Notes: generated from the letters alone by a model not told the origin. A stretch of DNA of 64,000 bases from Rhynchopus sp. YZ270_cl-10 (GCA_964035575.1 OZ037876.1:186001-250000), one strand, 5' to 3'; shown: positions 30,643 to 42,308, counted from the first letter of the stretch. Program-made: numbers and translations.

Positions 30643-31013
30643 TTATATGCATGGAAAACAAAAGATCTTAGTAAGGGGAAATTTTTTTTGAGCGGGGTTT
30701 TGATATCTTCTTAGTTTTTTTTTTCCACTAAGATCTTAGTGGAAAAAAACACCAAAAAACTAAGATCTTAGTTTTTTTTCTAAGATCTTAGTTTTTTTTT
30801 CTAAGATCGTAGCCACTTTATTTTTAAGATCTTAGTTTTGTTTTTAAGATCTTAGTTTTTTTTGGTGGAAACTAAGATCTTAACAAAAAAAAACTAAGAT
30901 ATTCAACACAAAACACTAAGATCTTACTTAATTTTAAGAAAACACTAAGATCTTAAAAAAACGGTGTTTTTCGCTCATATCTTAATTAAGATCTTTTGTA
31001 ATCCATGTATATG
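30643..31013. mobile_element. Foldback element 1, built of CTAAGATCTTAG palindromes
   Basis: About 370 bp in which the perfect palindrome CTAAGATCTTAG, or its core AAGATCTT, occurs over ten times separated by T or A runs. The outer ends are inverted repeats: TATATGCATGGAAAACAAAA leads into AAGATCTTAG on the left, and the right end reverse-complemented reads CATATACATGGATTACAAAA before AAGATCTTAA. Terminal inversion plus internal iteration looks like a foldback-type transposable element rather than simple microsatellite growth. Confidence 0.7.
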
Positions 31014-31451
31014 TCTGTACTGGAGATATTGTTTCATATACTAACTATTCTACTGAATAGAAGGTATAATGAAGATATGTTATATAATAACAGGGCAAGC
31101 ATCTTGTACGCCAGCAACAGGTGAAGAACCAACTTCTCAGGTGGTACGATAAGGTGTGGAACTTAAGTACAGAAAGAGGCGAGGTGCGTTGTTTGAGGGT
31201 AAACACTTTGTCCTTTTTTTTGCAGGCATTCCTATTTTTTTTGTCACGTTTGCGGGAAGGAAGTGGTCGTGCAGGACAGATACCGCTTCCTTCATGTTTT
31301 GTTTTGTTCAATAAATTGGTGAAGTGTAGTTGCCACCTTTTCGCAAAGCAGATCCATTTTTCTTTTATTAAACGGTGAGGTCGAAAGTCAGGTTTTGCAA
31401 AGTCTTCACAAAAGTCTTTGACACGGAAAATAACAAAAACAAACTGAATTC

Positions 31452-31490
31452 TATAAGACAATCATAAGCCTTGTGAGCTTAGTCACCTAT
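31452..31490 (+). repeat. Stem-loop module C, copy
   Basis: TATAAGACAATCATAAGCCT continues TGTGAGCTTAGTCACCTAT. The module consensus TAAGATGAYCCTAAGCCTCT then CGTGCTTAGTCACCTTA includes the pairing arms CTAAGC and GCTTAG around a 7-base loop. Confidence 0.65.
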
Positions 31491-32393
31491 GAAGAAGTTG
31501 AAGACACCAAACACCCCACCAGACCACCAGCGGGAGCATAGGGTTCAGTCAACAATAATTGTGTGTTATGTTCCGTGGTTATAAATTTTGCAAATTATTT
31601 TCCCTAAGTCTTACGGTACCTCACCATGTGCGCTTTGGGATGGCTATCTGCCCGTTGATATTTCTTTTTTTTTTGCGCTGACATTCGTTCTGAAATTTTC
31701 CAAAAAAAAAACAAAAAACAAAAATACCAAAAAGAATCTAAGACGTAGCCCCCCCCACTGAATCTGCTAGAAAAATTGAAAAAAAAAAGATAGAAAAGAT
31801 AATTTACGAAGCAAAAAAAAAAAAGAAAAAAATGTGAAACAAATACCCGGGGTACATGATCACCATGTGTGGGTGGGGTAGGGGGTGGGGTACTTTGCAC
31901 AAAAAAGAAGAAGTGTTTTTACATATTTTTTTCTTTGCAGTATCGACACAACACATCGTACCGCTCAAAACTGAACAGAAAAAAAGGGGGGGAGAGGTTC
32001 TTTGTGTTTTGTGTGTGTTGCGCACACCTCATCCCCCCCTCCGTTTGTTGTGGGGGACTGAGACATTAATGAGAGTCTCAGTGCACCACGCTGTACGCAT
32101 GACTTCTTTAAACACAATAAGGCACCTCTACCACGGGTAACAAGGGGACAGCAAAATAGCCTGAAAATTTTTGTTCGTCGAGTATACAAAAAAAAAAGTT
32201 GGATAACGTGCAAACACCTTCTTGGGAGGCACAGTGCACATAATCTATCACCGAAAAATATTATGGGAACTGGCGGGTTGTTCGAGGGGAAGAAAAGGAA
32301 ACAAAAAATGAGCGTACCTACTGTGAACGCACATCTTCTTTTAAAAAATGTGAAGGGAGAGAACGTCTAATGCTGTTGACTTTATCATTTTTT

Positions 32394-32448
32394 TTTTGAA
32401 AATTTGGTTGTATTAGTGTGGACACCCGAGAATGAACTCCACTATAAT
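32394..32448 (+). repeat. Module A, copy 1
   Basis: The copy reads TTTGGTTGTATTAGTGTG, then CACCCGAGAATGAACTCCAC. Near-identical copies lie at 40443-40495 and inside the ATIC intron at 59092-59143. About 50 bp is conserved, including CTTGGTTGTATTAGTGTAGC and GCTCCACTA. Confidence 0.75.
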
Positions 32449-32450
32449 AC

Positions 32451-32553
32451 ATTTAATGGTGGGGCCCGCCCATCGATTTAAACCACTTTTGGGCCATTCT
32501 TGGGCCATTCTTGGGCCATCCAAAACCGCAAAACGGGCCACACCATTTAAACC
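32451..32553. mobile_element. 103-bp MITE-like element with GGGCCAT subrepeats
   Basis: The ends are inverted: ATTTAATGGTGGGGCCCG on the left, and GGTTTAAATGGTGTGGCCCG is the reverse complement of the right. The centre has three tandem TTGGGCCATTC-like units. Module A abuts it on the left. It is non-coding. Confidence 0.55.
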
Positions 32554-32894
32554 AATTTTTTGTACTTATTTCTGGGGTGGGAAGAAGAAGAAGAAGAAGA
32601 GAATCGTGTTGTCATATCCTAAGCAGTCACATTCAAGAAAAAAATGGCTGTACATAACAACCAACAAATTGATTGGGTATCCGACTACACTTCAGAAGAG
32701 CCGAATCGTTGGGATCCAGTCTTGGTACTCGGCAGCATACTATAATGCCGCATTTCGGAGAAAAAAAGAACGTTTTTTTTGTCTCAAATAACGCACCGAA
32801 CGTAATACCAGACGCTAAAGAGAACGGTTTTGTGCCAGAGTTGTTTCCGGACGATGACAACTTCAAAATAACTTTAAAATAAAAAGGTGGTAAT

Positions 32895-32925
32895 AACAAA
32901 CCCAAGCCTTGTGCTTAGTACCAAC
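32895..32925 (+). repeat. Stem-loop module C, short copy
   Basis: It contains CCAAGCCTTGTGCTTAGTAC, a shortened match to the module C core with the same GCTTAG arm. Confidence 0.5.
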
Positions 32926-33194
32926 ATATACACCAAAAAACAGAGTTCTTTTATTAGAACTTTACAAACAGGAACATACAAAAGCCAGGAAAATGCCTCC
33001 CAAAAAAAAAAACTGTGTGAACGTGAACGTGACCACTGCCTCGACGGACAGAGAGACATAAAGGAGGTTATACGGAGGCTAGCTTGGAACTGAAGGGGGG
33101 GTTTGGGGAGGTATCTGATTATTTTCTTCTTTTTGTTTCAGACTGCGGTGTGTAATTCTCTCATTCTTCGGTTTCTGAATAAAAAAAAATAATG

Positions 33195-34038
33195 TTTATT
33201 CGTCTTTTTGCGGAGGTCACGTACAATTTCTACAGGGGGCAGTGAAATAAGATTGGCATTATTCAACTCACGTGAAATAAAGTTTTGGTCGTAAAATAGC
33301 CGTAGCGTGAAAATAAGATGCCTTTATTCGTTTTTTATTTTCACTCGAGCCTTATTTCACGCAGAGAAATACGTTGGAGTAGCCGCGAAAACGCACTTTA
33401 TTCACAGTAATATAAAGCTTTTTTTTGCGTGAAAATAAAGTGAAATAAAATCCTTTTATTTTCACGCACTGTTTCCGCTCAGAATACACCACTATTTCAG
33501 GCCATTTTTGGCTTAAAAAAGTCCAAAAATGAATTATTTTGTGTCAATACAGTGAATACAGCACGTCTGTGACACACAACGCGGATAAGTCGACCTGTGT
33601 GGGCACAGGTGCGACCGGATTCACTGGCGCAAGCTGTGGCGAGTGTGCTGCGGGCTACATCGGTTACCACAGACGACGTGCACTGCAGCTCGCACAGCAG
33701 TGCTGTGATACACAACGTGAACAAGACGGAGTGCTCGTGCACGTGCAACGCTCGCTTTGCTGGTGCGACGTGCGACGTGAGACGAGTGTGCTGCTGGGTT
33801 TGCGGGGTACCCGAATTGCACTGAAGCTGCCCAGCACGCACACTCCATTTGTCACCAAAAAAGTGAGATACTATGTGCATAAAAACCACGATTCTGCCTC
33901 AGGACTTTTCCAACTTGCTTTTTGGGCCGTCACAAACACCACCGTAGACAAAACACGTATATTTTTTCATAACACCTACCCTATTTGACTGCCCCCCTGT
34001 AGAAATTGTACTTTGACCTCCGCAAACGCTGAATAAAA
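33195..34038. mobile_element. TIR-bounded non-autonomous element carrying an EGF-gene fragment
   Basis: The two ends are inverted copies of about 45-50 bp. Left: TTTTTGCGGAGGTCACGTAC then AATTTCTACAGGGGGCAGT. Right, reverse-complemented: CGTTTGCGGAGGTCAAAGTA then CAATTTCTACAGGGGGGCAG. The interior near the left end has repeated GTGAAATAA/TTATTTTCAC blocks, and the middle (about 33570-33860) is GC-rich and EGF-like. No transposase is present, so the element is probably mobilised in trans, or dead. It is about 840 bp long. Confidence 0.7.
33560..33870 (+). pseudogene. Broken fragment of an EGF-like repeat gene inside a transposon
   Basis: Cys-rich EGF-like units can be read on the plus strand but not in one frame. 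One frame has STCVGTGATGFTGASCGECA, a second HNVNKTECSCTCNARFAGAT, a third CAAGFAGYPNCTEAA. The units share the pattern T-x-C...GF/RF-x-G-x-x-C...CAAG-x-x-GY, so they are repeats of one protein interrupted by at least two frame changes. There is no start, acceptor or complete ORF. It reads as a host surface-protein gene fragment caught between TIRs. Confidence 0.6.
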
Positions 34039-34045
34039 TATTGTA

Positions 34046-34193
34046 TTCATGTGAAATAAGATTCATATTTCACGCTCCCTGGCCTGGAGACACGCGTTTC
34101 ATAATTTTCACTCGCTACGCTCGTGAAAATTAACCCACTTGTGACTCCAGTCCGGGAGCGTGAAATAAAGGGAATCTTATTTCACGTGAATAA
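34046..34193. mobile_element. Foldback element with GTGAAATAAGATTC ends
   Basis: The element starts TATTCATGTGAAATAAGATT and ends with its inverse (TATTCACGTGAAATAAGATT when reverse-complemented). Inner arms TTTCACGCTCCC and GGGAGCGTGAAA also pair, so almost the whole 148 bp can fold on itself. It lies directly downstream of the stop codon of the gene ending at 34216 and next to the 33.2-34.0 kb element, with which it shares GTGAAATAA motifs. Confidence 0.7.
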
Positions 34194-34215
34194 ATAGTTA
34201 TTGTTTTTGTATTCA

Positions 34216-36767
34216 TCAAATTACGAAAGAAAGGTGGGGACGAATGGACATACGTGACACACGGTACTCGGTGATGCCTTCGCCACCTTCGCCCGCGTCT
34301 CCTTCACTGCTTTCTTCGCCGACTTGTTCTGGCGACCATGGGACGTGGTCGTGCAGCTGTGTGAGAGATACAATACATACACCCTTACCCTTCACCGTTT
34401 GTACTATACACATTTACCTATTATCACTAATACACTACTACTGTATCCACTATTCAAGAAAAAACAAAATGCTTTGCATACCGGGTACTGCGCCGGCGAC
34501 TCATCCTCCATGTCAACAGTCTTGTGTGCAGGAGTCGTTGCCGTCTCGCCCATCTCCTCCTCCACACCCACTGTCGGTGGAGAGTAGCCACTCACGCCGT
34601 TGACGTCCTCCTCCTCAACAAGCAGCTTTTCACTGAGACCTCCGTTGAGGTCCTCCTCTGCGAGGCCGTGGTTCTCGACATGCGAGCCAGACTTGGTTGG
34701 GGTGGGGAGGGGTGCATTCTTGAAGACCAACGCCATGTGGATGAAGTATATGAGCAGCGCACCGAACACCGCCATCCAGTACACCGCCACTGCACAGGCC
34801 AGCGCCACCCACACGAGGTCACGCGAAATGACAATCGCCTTCTGCAGATGGGGTGCCTCCCATGCCTGCAGCACGGCCTCTCTGGGGTCGTACCACTTCC
34901 CCTCATCAGCACCACCTACCCTGTACACCAAAGACACCAGCATCCACAGCATCAAGGAGCACGCACCGATGAAGCGCAGATAGACAGATCCATTCACCAA
35001 TTCATGATCCCGATGCCCTTCGGCGTTGTACAGACCGAAGCCCATCAAGGTCCAGGCAAGGGACTGCACAATGTACGCGAAGAACGCAAATATGTTGTGC
35101 GCTTTGACATGCCAAGGGCGGGTCAATGCGATGACCGCAGTGTACAAAAAAAGACCCATGCTGACAAAGAGGCGCGGTCCAGCGCAGGCGCCACCACCTC
35201 CAAATCTGTGCGACATATTGGTGCTGAGGACGACAGTGATGATGACAATCATCGCCACGTGGCGTTTCTTGAATTGGTCAACACGCACCCACCCTGCACC
35301 ATCCCACTTCTTCTGACCAATGCTCAACGTTACCAACGTCGCAAAATCCTTAAACACCATCCCACCAAGACAAAGCAACCAAAAGAACAACGTCAATCCC
35401 CCTAACACCATACCCCACGTACCATCCACAGAATCAAGCAGACCAATACCACAGAAAAGCGCGCCTGGAAGCAATGTAATGAAAACCCGCAGTGGGATGT
35501 ACGGATAGCCCACTAAGGCGTGGATGTCTTTCAGGTCCATTGCACCTTTTGTGTAGAAGGAGAGGATCAGGATCAGAAGGTGTTGGATGACGAGAGCTCC
35601 GACGAGAAGGCTTGTGTTCGAGACGACGCAGCCTGCAAGCATGGAGCCGCCTACCTTCAGGCGTGTTGGGTGCAGTGCAAGGGGCGGGTCCTCAAGCGGC
35701 GCGTTGCAGTGCGTTGCGTAGAGAATGCTGTTGTGCGTGGCCGGCAGCACCGTGTGGCCGTTGCACAGCGCTATACCCTCCAGCATGTTCGCCAGGTCGC
35801 TGATATCTTCCAACGGCTGGTCGCACGACGACGTAGGCTTGCCAACCATAGGATACGTGGTCCCATCCTTTGCAGGGCATGCACAAATAAAATCCCCCGA
35901 ATCTGTCAGAGAAGGATCCGTGCAGATCTGCCCTGGCCCGCAGGGGGCTTCCTCACACTCATTATGGACGCCGGCAGCAACGATCTTTGACTCAATGCCA
36001 AGCACCTTGACGCCGGCAACAAGCATGCCTGGGTCGGAGTTGACGGCGTCCTGCAGCATGGACTGGAATTTGGGAAGGTACGGCGCGGACGCATTGATGC
36101 TGGCCACAGCAGCGGGGTAGGGCACTGCCTCAAGGCTGACGGAGGTGATCTGCGACTCTGCGATCTGCAGCACTGAGGCCACCTTCTCCCGCACAGCGTC
36201 GCCCAGCCCCTGAAGGAATTTGTCCGACGGCAGCAGCAACGTGATCTCCAGGTGCGGCGGCTCTCCACAGGCCGCAGCAGGCGAGCCCACCGCCTTCCCA
36301 TTCCCATACAGACAGGAACACTCAAAGTCGCCCGTCACCAAATCATTCGGGTCATGGCAGAGCTGGTCGTTACATGGATTCTCGACACATTCATTGAGAA
36401 CCACTCCAATCGCGTTGAGCTCTGCGCTCTTGATGTCAACACCCGCTAGGCTGAACCCCTTAGACTTAATGTGTGCATCGAGAACCGACATCACGGTGCG
36501 TGTTGTCACATTAGTGGTAATGATGTGTGCAGAGTAGCTCGGTGGGTTAGAGTCCAGGACGGCCTGCGTCAGGTCGCTGATGGGGACACCTGCTGCGGTT
36601 GCTAAAGAGTTGTTCGCATCCTCGAGGTACGTGGCAGGGAGGATGGCAGGGTCCAAAGGGAGAAACACCTTCACATCGATGTAGATGTCCCCCGTCACGC
36701 CTGCAGCACACCACGCAGAGCAGAGCAGGGTTGCCAGTGAGCACCAGATTCCTATCCCTGCCTTCAT
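34216..36767 (-). CDS. EGF-like and multi-span surface membrane protein (2 exons)
   Basis: Exons 34482-36767 and 34216-34356 (125-nt phase-0 intron, GTATGC to TCTCACACAG) give 808 residues. A signal peptide (MKAGIGIWCSLATLLCSAWC) is followed by an extracellular region with two similar halves. Each half has about 100 residues resembling a SEA-like fold (KVFLPLDPAILPATYLEDAN; LLLPSDKFLQGLGDAVREKV) and then a calcium-binding-type EGF-like module (126-167, 270-315; NECVENPC, NECEEAPC). About eight membrane spans follow between residues 384 and 682. The cytosolic tail is acidic, and exon 2 adds 46 mostly acidic residues. A tandem SEA-EGF ectodomain on a multi-span core resembles adhesion-type receptors, but no receptor family is assigned. 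Exon 2 ends only 22 bp from a foldback element. Confidence 0.8.
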
Positions 36768-37172
36768 TTTGGATCAATCTTAAAACGTATCGTTGTTGCT
36801 GTCGTGGGGAGGTGGGGAGGTGGTGGAGGATGTGGGAGAGGAGGGGGATGGAAAATAAATTATATTTTCGGGAGAAGTGTGGTGTGTCGAATACTAACTG
36901 AAAGGGGAGGGAAAAAGGAGTGGGGGGAAAGGGGGTAGAGGGAAAGAAAGACCTCCAAAAAAAATATACAGACGTCCAGGAAAAAGATTGGTGGGGGGTA
37001 ATAAACCAACGTTTTGTTGGGCGTCTGTATATCGCTCATATGCCTTACATACGGAAGGGATACTATTATTGTTGATCCCTAAAAAGGCTTTGCGGAGCAT
37101 TTTTGGTGTTTCCCCTAAACGTTTAAACAGAACAAAAAATGGGAACAAAAAAAAAACAATATTTTAAGACCC
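36768..37172. other. Spacer
   Basis: Pyrimidine-rich on the minus strand near 36800-36950, consistent with 5' processing signals of the gene ending at 36767. A GGCTTTGCGGAGCA trace near 37086 echoes the ends of the 33.2-34.0 kb element. No gene. Confidence 0.45.
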
Positions 37173-38816
37173 CTATAGCGAATCGGTTGAGACGAGGATT
37201 TGCGAGGGGTGGACTGGCTCTGTAGCACTTGCCTTTACGTCGCTGAGGCTTGGATGCGGGCCTTGGGGTGGGCTCTGCGTGGTGAGCGTCAGGGGCTGCG
37301 TTGTGAAGAGAGACCTGCTGAGGGGGTTGGGCACAGCTTCGTCACCACCAGCACCTCCTCCTCCTCCTCCACCTGCGCCCACATCCTCCAATGACCCTTC
37401 CGACTGTGACGTCTGCGACCTTGCAAGATGGTCCACTGTAAACACCGTATCACAATGCTGTCCTCTATACTCCGCAAGCTTCCACGCCTCCGGCTCAGTC
37501 GCCAGCGCCGCCGCCACCCATGGCGGCAGCTCCTCTGTGTCAAGAAGTGTGTTTTTGCGTGTCTCATTGCCACCTACACTTAACGCTTCCAATGCGGCTG
37601 TGATTTCCTCGTCCAACATCTTCCAGACATCACGGTCCAAAGCACCGGATAAGAGCATAGCGTTGTGGATGGCACGGCTTAAGAGGAGACGCATCGTTTC
37701 GTTCAAACAGACAACACCAATCACGAAGAGAACGATCAAAAAGAAGACCAGAAGCGAGCAGAGCCCAGGGTTTGCTCTCACAATCTGCCTAAGGGAGACA
37801 ATGAGGTTTGTAGAGAGCTCTGGTGGAGCGCCACGGGTGATGGTTTCCTGGAGGGGTGTGGAGTCGAGAACATTGCAGAAGATGCGTTTTGCCTGCGCGT
37901 CTGCAGTATGCTTCCAGCCCTCTGTGCAGACGCAGGACTGTGAACCGTAGTCGAAGGCACCGTGCCCACAGTCGACACCCAATGTCATTGTTGTTGTGAA
38001 CTCCTTTGCGTTGCACCTACAATATGGCAGACTGCACGCCTCCGTCGGGCATCCGGTGCACCTCTGCCGCCCTGCATCCCAGGTTGCATTGGGAAACACA
38101 CAGTCTGGTGCAGACATAAATGCTGGCACATCAAAGTCACTCAAATCGAACAACGCAAAGTCACGCTCAACAGAAGGTGCAGATGACCCTGCCGCCTCTG
38201 TGGCCGGAACCCCTGTAGGCATTGGCGGTGGCGACTCGAGCAGCGTCACGTCTACCACACATTCGCCGTTCAGAAAGAGAGGCCGCAATGCGCCGTACTC
38301 CACAGCACAGTCTGCACTGCTTCCAGGGACAAACGGGGTGTGTGTCCACTCCGGGATAATCATCTGCGGACGCACCGCGGCAGGCATGGGCACGCCACCT
38401 TGCGGCACGTTGACGACACTTCTGATGCTCTCCACAGAAAACGTCTTTTGCTCTTGAATAGTGTTTCCCTCGGAGATGTGCGACGCTCTGCATAGAAGCC
38501 TTCCTTCCGTCTCGAGAAGACGTTGCTTCACAACACGGAACGCAAAGCGATACGGCGAGACACCTTGCATAAGTTGGTACAACGTTGGTGGCAGTGCCGC
38601 AATGGTGTTTGAACATCCAGAAGTGCTCGTGGCAGACACACAGCAGGACACATCCTGCACAGCAACGTCACTGGAGGAACTGCCGTTGTTGTATAGGTCC
38701 ACCGCAAGAACGCATTCTGTGCTGTTCTGAAGTGCAGGGAGAAACTGCATATCCTGCATGTGTACAGCGCATTGTACTGCAGAGATCTGCAACAAACAGG
38801 TCAAAAAGAATCTCAT
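37173..38816 (-). CDS. Type I single-span membrane protein with Cys-rich ectodomain
   Basis: A single exon encodes 547 residues. It has a signal peptide (MRFFLTCLLQISAVQCAV), an ectodomain of about 350 residues with scattered Cys and sequons, and just before the membrane a Cys-dense part (CVFPNATWDAGRQRCTGCPT; GSQSCVCTEGWKHTADAQ) that looks EGF-like. One membrane span (LCSLLVFFLIVLFVIGVVCL) is followed by a cytosolic tail of about 150 residues with a Gly run (GAGGGGGGGAGG) and Ser/Thr/Pro-rich end. It is probably displayed on the cell surface or in endomembranes. I do not recognise the family. The ATG at 38816 directly precedes the hydrophobic signal, which fixes the start. It is the last gene before a 12.5-kb gene desert. 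Confidence 0.8.
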   Translation of the reverse strand: MRFFLTCLLQISAVQCAVHMQDMQFLPALQNSTECVLAVDLYNNGSSSSDVAVQDVSCCVSATSTSGCSNTIAALPPTLYQLMQGVSPYRFAFRVVKQRLLETEGRLLCRASHISEGNTIQEQKTFSVESIRSVVNVPQGGVPMPAAVRPQMIIPEWTHTPFVPGSSADCAVEYGALRPLFLNGECVVDVTLLESPPPMPTGVPATEAAGSSAPSVERDFALFDLSDFDVPAFMSAPDCVFPNATWDAGRQRCTGCPTEACSLPYCRCNAKEFTTTMTLGVDCGHGAFDYGSQSCVCTEGWKHTADAQAKRIFCNVLDSTPLQETITRGAPPELSTNLIVSLRQIVRANPGLCSLLVFFLIVLFVIGVVCLNETMRLLLSRAIHNAMLLSGALDRDVWKMLDEEITAALEALSVGGNETRKNTLLDTEELPPWVAAALATEPEAWKLAEYRGQHCDTVFTVDHLARSQTSQSEGSLEDVGAGGGGGGGAGGDEAVPNPLSRSLFTTQPLTLTTQSPPQGPHPSLSDVKASATEPVHPSQILVSTDSL

Positions 38817-40442
38817 GTGTATAATCTGTTCAAAGGGGTTTGGTAAAGGAAAAAGTGGAAAGGTGAAGAAAAAGGGCTTCATGAGTTATCGCAGTGATCG
38901 CAATCGCAGGGATCGGAGCTGCGTCAGCTGTAAGGATTTGTACAGCCGAGGTTGGGGATACTGTTACATCCTCAGTATGTGTTCACAATTTTTGGGCCGT
39001 ACAATGTAGTGTAGAGGAGTGCAGGAGCTTAGGCAAGACCGGTATATTTGCAGCAAGGAAGTACTGAACAAAAGGTGGTTTAGCTGGTAAGATTTTCAGA
39101 TAGTAAAAAAACATATCGCGAGATTCGCCCCCCTTTTTTTAATAAAATATGCGAAGAGCTACAGACGAAAACAAAATTTTTCTTCTCTCTGCATGGGTGG
39201 GGTGGATAACTGATATTTTCATTATTTTTTTCGGATCCGAAAAAAAAAAAAATAGAACGTTTTAAAACAAAGGTGCGCTCAGCGGGTAAAATCGCACGGC
39301 TTAAAGATTGTGGTGTGGATCGCTAATGCACTAACAGAGTGAACAGAGGAGTAAAAAAAATAAAGAAATAACCAAATTGGGACAAAAATCCAAAACGATA
39401 CTAATTTTTCTTTTTTTTTTTCCCCCCATGTCTTTAGGACTAAAGACTATCAAAAAATTTCCCTTCTTGGGACAACAATGCTGTGTACGTCATATCAACA
39501 GATAGATTACCGGTACACATCAGGTATCATCACCTTTTATTTACTTCTTCAGCCACCCTTTCTGCCTGAAAGTTACTCAAAAAAAAAATGGTGTAATGAA
39601 CGATGGACGTTGTCACCACGATACAAGAATAAAGCTATTGTAATTGCCTATCCACACTGTCTCGCGTGGGTCTGTCCAAAGCTCAGAGGAACCATTCTAC
39701 CAATAACTAATGTACCTGGCTATATAGTGTGAACGCAATTTGATTAGCGCCACACCACACTTACCCATTTTTTATAAAAATAAAATGCAATGAATCAAAC
39801 GCAAGCACGGAAGGGAGAGAGACATTTTTTTTTATAAATGATAACTATGATGGTTTTGTTTTCGTTAGGAAACCCAATATAAGCATTTTCAACATATGCA
39901 ATTCAATAAGTTGAAAGCATAGGAAAAAGGGATCAAAAATGATACCGCCTTTTTGTTGTGTCGACAATCACCTGCAGGATCTGTACTCAATGTCGCCCTT
40001 TTTTTTTTCGTTAGGAAACCCAATAAAAAACCCTGATAAAGATGAACCTAGTTTTCGCTTAGTCACCTAACAAAAAATCAAAAAACCTACTCCAAATCCC
40101 TTAGTTTTTTTAAAGCACTACACTACACGCTTCAAAATATCATTTTTAACCCCATTACATAACGAAAAAATCGTAAAATGGAACGCCTCTCTTTTTCAAT
40201 CTCTTAAAGAACTGCACTGGTTTTACTCATAGAAAACGAGGCGCTGGACTCGCATACATGAGCCCTACAGCGAGTCGAAAAAGAGGGGCGGCTTTTACGA
40301 GTGGCAGGAGAAGGGGGGGGGGAGAGATACGGGAGGGCTGAAGGGAAGGGAGGGAAATCTCTCTGTCATAACTGGGCCCTGTTGTCACCTGCCACATATT
40401 TTGTTGCAGTCAACAACAATTAAAAAAAAACAGAGTTTTACT

Positions 40443-40495
40443 TTTTGAAAACTTGGTTGTATTAGTGTAGCCACCCTAGAGTATGCTCCACTATA
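40443..40495 (+). repeat. Module A, copy 2
   Basis: The copy reads TTTTTGAAAACTTGGTTGTA, then TTAGTGTAGCCACCCTAGAG, then TATGCTCCACTATA. It differs from the copy in the ATIC intron at only a few positions. Confidence 0.8.
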
Positions 40496-41192
40496 TTTTT
40501 TTTCTTCTTTGTTTTCGACAATCATCCAAGATTGCCCCTATCAGGACAGGACAAAAAAAATTATTTTCATCCTGCATTTTTCACTTGTTGTATGTCATGA
40601 CCTGAAAGGGTTCACTTAAGATAGCATATCACCCCAAGAGAGACAGAGAGGGAGGGGGGAATTTTTTTTTTTTTTTTGCTTCTCGATAAGAATGGTACAC
40701 AAATGAGCAGGAGGGGAGAGGAGGAGGGACTATCTGATTTGCGTATCGTTTTGTTTTTTTGTTTTTGATTCAATGGTGACCAAGGTAACCACCAGCTTTC
40801 CTGGTTGTTATTTCTATTGGGGGGTTTGGGTGATGGGGGGTGGTCAGACCTGGACACATATAATGTCAGGGCCCCGGGGAGGGAGGGAGGGGGGGGAAGA
40901 CAAAACCTGTCTTGTTATGCTTCCTCCACTCAAAAGGTTTTGCTGTTTTGCTCTCTCTCTTTTACGTTGTGTGTTTTTTTGTAGTGCGCAAAAAAAAATC
41001 GCGTTTTTGGTTATTTGAAAAGTTGCTTAGATTAGTGGACATCAAGGATGTGTCTCCCACTTTAAAAAAAAATTTTTTTTTTGCCTTTGTGTTACTTCGT
41101 TCGAGAATTTTCTTCCACACAAAAAGCAGGATAAATTGTACACAGTGAGTTTCTAGTCAATTTGGGTGCAGTAAATAATTGTTGGGCGAAAC

Positions 41193-41292
41193 AAAATACA
41201 AAGCGCTTTCGTGACAGTGTACTTTACCCAAAAAAAAAGAAAGAAGAAATATTGAAAGATGTCACATGCCTCTCGTGCACCTTGCATCTTCT
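41193..41292 (+). repeat. Modules E and F, paired copy 2
   Basis: Module E (AATACAAAGCGCTTTCGTGA then CAGTGTAC) is followed 30-60 bp later by module F (ATTGAAAGATGTCACATGCC then TCTCGTGCACCTTGCATCTT). The same order and orientation occur at 28143-28300. Confidence 0.65.
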
Positions 41293-41948
41293 AAAAATAT
41301 AAATACCCCGGGGGGACTAAATTATTGTGCACCTAAATGTAACTAATTATGTTGCTGTGAGAGCAGCTCTGGTATTGTGTACAGGTAAAGGGGGTTTTTT
41401 TTATTAAAGATGTCTTTGCCAGGCAACTCTACAGAAGAGTTGGTGTGCATCTTAACTGAAGGCCTCAAACAACATAGAAAGGTTTGTGAGGTGACTCTAA
41501 GCTCTCCATGCCTCCACATGACACATGGATGTAGAAAGTACGTGACAAAAAAAAAGTACTTTTTTCCAAAATCGGGTTACGTGATATGTCACGTGATTTA
41601 GAGCTAAGCCTCTCCGTGCCTCCACCACAACACAACCTTGCAAATAAAAAAAGGGAGAAAGGGATATCCTGAAGACAAAGGGTGAAAGCTTTTTAAAGAA
41701 AAATACACCACCGTCCAACTCCCCATTGAAAGATGGATGCACCTTGATGGGTACATACTACTTTTTGGCAAAAAAAGGGGGGGAAAGTATTGCAACCAAC
41801 AATAATTCAATGGGAGTATCAGCATGCGGTGCAACGAAAAAGCTTTCATGCAAACACAAAGCAGAGAGAGGGAAACAGGCTAGAAACGAAAAGAAACATT
41901 TTCTTTTATTCACTTGAGACTCGGAAAATACACAAAAAAAAGAAAAGT

Positions 41949-42070
41949 TTATAAGATGATCCTAAGCCTCTCGTGCTTAGTCACCTTAAAAAAAGACAAA
42001 AAAAGAGGAAGCTGAAGTGCAAACACCTCATACACCGGAGGACGCAGGCACTCGCTCTCCGCAGGGTTAT
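41949..42070 (+). repeat. Modules C and D in tandem, with short GC hairpin
   Basis: A full module C (41949-41988, arms CTAAGC and GCTTAG) is followed by module D (42009-42053, AAGTGCAAACACCTC ... GGACGCAGGCACT) and then CAGGGTTATTGAACCCC, whose GGGTT and AACCC arms pair. The same D-plus-hairpin arrangement follows the D copy at 20641, so the hairpin is probably part of a longer module. Confidence 0.7.
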
Positions 42071-42308
42071 TGAACCCCAGACAAAAAAAAAAAAAAAATA
42101 GTACCACATGATCTGAAAAAGGGGTCCTGCCCCACAAGCTCTTCTATCAAAACCACTACTCAGGTGCATTTTGCTAACACATCAATGATAGAGAATCAAC
42201 AAACGAACTTGAAGGGCAATAATCAGGGATATATTTTCTTTGCAATGCCTATCCATTACATGCATACTTTGTGGTAATGATTAGCGCATTTTTTTTTTTT
42301 CATATTTT

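Larger units (their letters stand above)
30355..34215. other. Gene-poor repeat block between two gene clusters
   Basis: About 3.9 kb without a supported host gene. It holds, in order: the AAGATCTT-type foldback (30643-31013), module C copies (31452-31490 and 32895-32925), a module D copy (32200-32240), module A (32394-32448), a 103-bp MITE-like element (32451-32553), a TIR-bounded element with an EGF-gene fragment (33195-34038) and a foldback (34046-34193). Apart from these, 31014-32190 and 32926-33194 are A/T-run DNA in which I see nothing. Confidence 0.6.

Noticed and set aside
40443-40495. Interpreting module A as a conserved promoter or 5S-like gene
   Set aside because: One copy lies inside a protein-gene intron and all copies are flanked by unrelated DNA, which fits dispersal better than a fixed regulatory role.
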